A stretch of 7,414 nt of DNA from NCBI GenBank assembly GCA_937996825.1, contig CALKUJ010000174.1:1-7414 (forward strand). Reading direction: 5' to 3'. This document shows positions 6,008 to 7,414 of the stretch, in pieces; within the stretch, counting starts at the first letter, position 1, and each line of letters opens with the position of its first letter. Origin of the DNA: an uncultured Polynucleobacter sp. (GTDB lineage: Bacteria > Pseudomonadota > Gammaproteobacteria > Burkholderiales > Burkholderiaceae). The notes under the pieces were generated by a model. It saw only the letters and a program-made list of their open reading frames with translations. It was not told the DNA's origin and did no database searches. The translations under genes and the position numbers were made by a program.

Positions 6008-6024
6008 TGGAACAGAATTTGCTT
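6008..6024 (+). promoter_or_regulatory. Sigma-54 promoter of the TPR/glycosyltransferase operon
   Basis: TGGAACAGAATTTGCTT: the GG (-24) and GC (-12) are ten bases apart and TTGCT is perfect; the -24 box is TGGAAC in place of TGGCAC. Transcription would start near 6034, leaving a leader of about 42 bases with AAGGAG just before the ATG at 6076. It diverges from the fliC promoter across the shared TTGCCGC cluster. Confidence 0.75.
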
Positions 6025-6064
6025 CAAGCCTCCTAAGCTTTAACCAAGCATTTGATTTACCCCT

Positions 6065-6070
6065 AAGGAG
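6065..6070 (+). promoter_or_regulatory. Ribosome binding site of the 155-residue TPR-like gene
   Basis: AAGGAG, 5 bases before the ATG at 6076. Strong site that fixes this start over the later in-frame ATG at 6097. Confidence 0.85.
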
Positions 6071-6075
6071 CTCTC

Positions 6076-6543
6076 ATGACACTTATCCAAGAATTGATGA
6101 ACCAATCATCATTGAACGTATTTTTTGAAAGCGGCGGCATGAAGCGTTTTGCCCCAGCTGAAATTCGCGAAGCCATTCAAAGCCTAGTGGCTACCGAGCA
6201 AATCAACTTGGCCTACGCCTTGGGTGATGCCGGCTTGGCCATTTACCCCCACAGCGAAGATATGCTCGCCATCAACGGCCTACTGGCAATCATTCGCCAA
6301 GACTGGCCAGAAGCTGTCGAACTTTTGTCAGAATTGATGGAATTCCAAGGCCAAGCCGTGCAACCCTTCACCTACGTCATGCTAGTACGCGCTCTGCGCT
6401 GCAACCTAGACCCAGCTGCCGCCATGAATGTGGTGCGCAAGGGCCTGGAGCAATACCCTAACCAATTGGAATTGGTGGCTGAGAGCTTGGCGTTGGAAGA
6501 ATACGCCCACGCCATGACACCCACTTCTGCATTGACGCAATAA
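6076..6543 (+). CDS. Small TPR-like helical repeat protein beside flagellin
   Basis: A 155-residue soluble protein with no signal peptide or membrane segment. Residues about 36-140 form alternating amphipathic helices with TPR-like spacing: INLAYALGDAGLAIYPHSED, MLAINGLLAIIRQDWPEAVELLSELM, FTYVMLVRALRCNLDPAAAMNVVRKGLEQYPNQ. Small residues (A, G) and the 'W.EA..L' and 'YP' turns fit TPR or the TPR-like folds of secretion chaperones and adaptors. I do not recognise a named family. It is first in a likely two-gene operon with the GT41 gene (5 bases apart) and is read from its own sigma-54 promoter, divergent from fliC. A role as adaptor or chaperone for flagellin handling or modification is inferred from position only. 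Confidence 0.8.
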   Translation: MTLIQELMNQSSLNVFFESGGMKRFAPAEIREAIQSLVATEQINLAYALGDAGLAIYPHSEDMLAINGLLAIIRQDWPEAVELLSELMEFQGQAVQPFTYVMLVRALRCNLDPAAAMNVVRKGLEQYPNQLELVAESLALEEYAHAMTPTSALTQ

Positions 6544-6548
6544 GCACC

Positions 6549-7414
6549 ATGAACGCCAGAACCTTTGCTATGGAAAACGAATTGAGCTTGGCTGCATCAG
6601 GCCAAATGGGCATCGACCAGCTCTTTCAACACTGTGAAGGCCTGCAAAGCTCTGGCGACTCTGCTGCGGCCATTGCGCTGTACCAAACTTGGATTGAACA
6701 CACAGCCAGCCCCCACAAAGCATTGGCCATGTTTAACCTTGGCTCGTTGCTGCAAAGCACAGGAGACTTTCCTGCAGCCATTGCCACCTACCAGCGCTGC
6801 ATTGCCGACCAACCCCACCTTGCACAAGCCCACATCAACTTGGGCCTGCTGTATGAAAAACTGGGACAGCATGAATTGGCCTTGCAGCAATGGTCCAACG
6901 TAGTGGCAAATGGCCTACTGAGCGAAAAAACAGATGCCACCATGCAAGTGGCTGCGCTCAATCACATTGGCCGCTTGCACGAAAATAAAAAGAACTACGA
7001 CTTGGCAGAGCAAGCGCTTGAAAAAAGCCTACAGCTCGACCCCAAGCAACCGGGCGTGATCCAACACTGGGTACACATCCGTCAAAAAGCCTGCAAATGG
7101 CCTGTTTACAAGCCTTTGCCCAACATCACGCACAACGAGATGTTGATGGCAACCTCCCCTCTGGCCATGCTGGCTATGACGGACGACCCCGTGCAGCAAC
7201 TACTCACCGCACATGCGTTTGTAGGCCGCACCTATGGGTTTAAAGAAGAATTTTTGAGCAAAGGCCGCAAATACCAGCACGATCGCATTCGCATCGGCTA
7301 TGTATCGGGCGACCTGTGCGTACACGCCGTGGGCCTGCTGCTGCCTGAGCTATTAGAAGGCCACGACAAAACCAAATTTGAAATTTACGGCTACGACTTC
7401 AGCCCTGAAGACGG
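6549..7414 (+). CDS. TPR/GT41 (SPINDLY, OGT-like) glycosyltransferase, 3' end missing
   Basis: The frame runs off the window end after 288 complete codons. Residues about 25-50 and 57-167 are TPRs, including ALAMFNLGSLLQSTGDFPAAIATYQRCI, AQAHINLGLLYEKLGQHELALQQW and ALNHIGRLHENKKNYDLAEQALEKSLQLDP. A linker with CKWPVY (182-187) follows, as is common in this family. The GT41 catalytic domain starts at RIRIGYVSGD (246-255), followed by His259, which aligns with the essential histidine (His498) of human OGT in its GNHPTSH segment, and by KFEIYGYDFSPEDG. Family members transfer sugars to Ser/Thr; bacterial members near flagellin genes are candidate flagellin glycosyltransferases. The UDP-sugar site lies beyond the window. 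Start ATG 6549 is 5 bases after the previous stop with no clear ribosome site, suggesting coupled translation; ATG 6570 is an alternative. The substrate is presumably the adjacent flagellin, by inference. Confidence 0.88.
   Translation, partial: MNARTFAMENELSLAASGQMGIDQLFQHCEGLQSSGDSAAAIALYQTWIEHTASPHKALAMFNLGSLLQSTGDFPAAIATYQRCIADQPHLAQAHINLGLLYEKLGQHELALQQWSNVVANGLLSEKTDATMQVAALNHIGRLHENKKNYDLAEQALEKSLQLDPKQPGVIQHWVHIRQKACKWPVYKPLPNITHNEMLMATSPLAMLAMTDDPVQQLLTAHAFVGRTYGFKEEFLSKGRKYQHDRIRIGYVSGDLCVHAVGLLLPELLEGHDKTKFEIYGYDFSPED

Noticed and set aside
5659..6043. Frames crossing the fliC upstream region on both strands
   Set aside because: They overlap the fliC start, two sigma-54 promoters and the repeat cluster, and their products resemble nothing.
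6597..6903. Frames within the glycosyltransferase gene (6597-6890 minus, 6634-6903 plus)
   Set aside because: Out-of-frame shadows of the TPR coding sequence with no homology or start signals.
1..7414. Search for CRISPR arrays, tRNA or rRNA genes, insertion sequences and attachment sites
   Set aside because: No regular repeat-spacer pattern, cloverleaf, transposase frame or terminal inverted repeats were seen; the short TTGCCGC repeats fit enhancer sites instead.

Overview
The window is most likely two unrelated bacterial genomes joined at about position 994-1011. From there to 7414 it reads as a flagellar locus of a betaproteobacterium, probably of the Comamonadaceae type. The evidence is a proteobacterial flagellin, consensus sigma-54 promoters, the start of a flagellar-type sigma-54 regulator, and a GT41/SPINDLY-type glycosyltransferase. 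The first ~1000 bases look like Bacteroidota: a lipoprotein with a lipocalin-like start, and a SufE/DUF59 pair whose motifs (GCQS, DADAIITKG-like, LSPTR.NGLLSM; TSPNCPVAE, FDPPW, MSEEAKLELG) are those of Bacteroidota SUF proteins. Hand counts of single 60-base lines give about 35-48% GC on the left and about 58-70% between 1021 and 1260. Taxon calls come from recalled motifs, not from a search.

Layout. 1-388 (+): 3' part of a lipoprotein gene, tail to tail with 395-700 (-), a DUF59/MIP18 SUF protein. 697-1371 (-): one open frame whose N-terminal ~122 residues are a degenerate response-regulator receiver domain and whose C-terminal ~100 residues are SufE without its N-terminus; the seam between the two genomes lies inside it. 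1437-1745 (-): small four-cysteine protein. 1768-5730 (-): giant flagellin of 1320 residues. 5731-6075: 345-base divergent regulatory region. 6076-6543 (+): small helical-repeat protein. 6549-7414 (+): TPR protein entering a GT41 (O-GlcNAc transferase-like) domain, cut by the window end.

How it may work. The flagellin and the divergent TPR/glycosyltransferase operon each have a sigma-54 (-24/-12) promoter. Between them sits a cluster of TTGCCGC/CGGCAA elements, three of them in direct repeat at 11- and 10-base spacing, about 100-170 bases upstream of both predicted starts. This is the expected geometry for one enhancer-bound activator serving both directions. A third, perfect sigma-54 promoter lies before the receiver-domain gene, so the activator itself may be in the same circuit. 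The simplest model is a co-regulated module that makes a very large flagellin and the enzyme that may glycosylate it. Co-regulation rests on visible promoter sequences; the glycosylation link is inferred from gene position and enzyme family.
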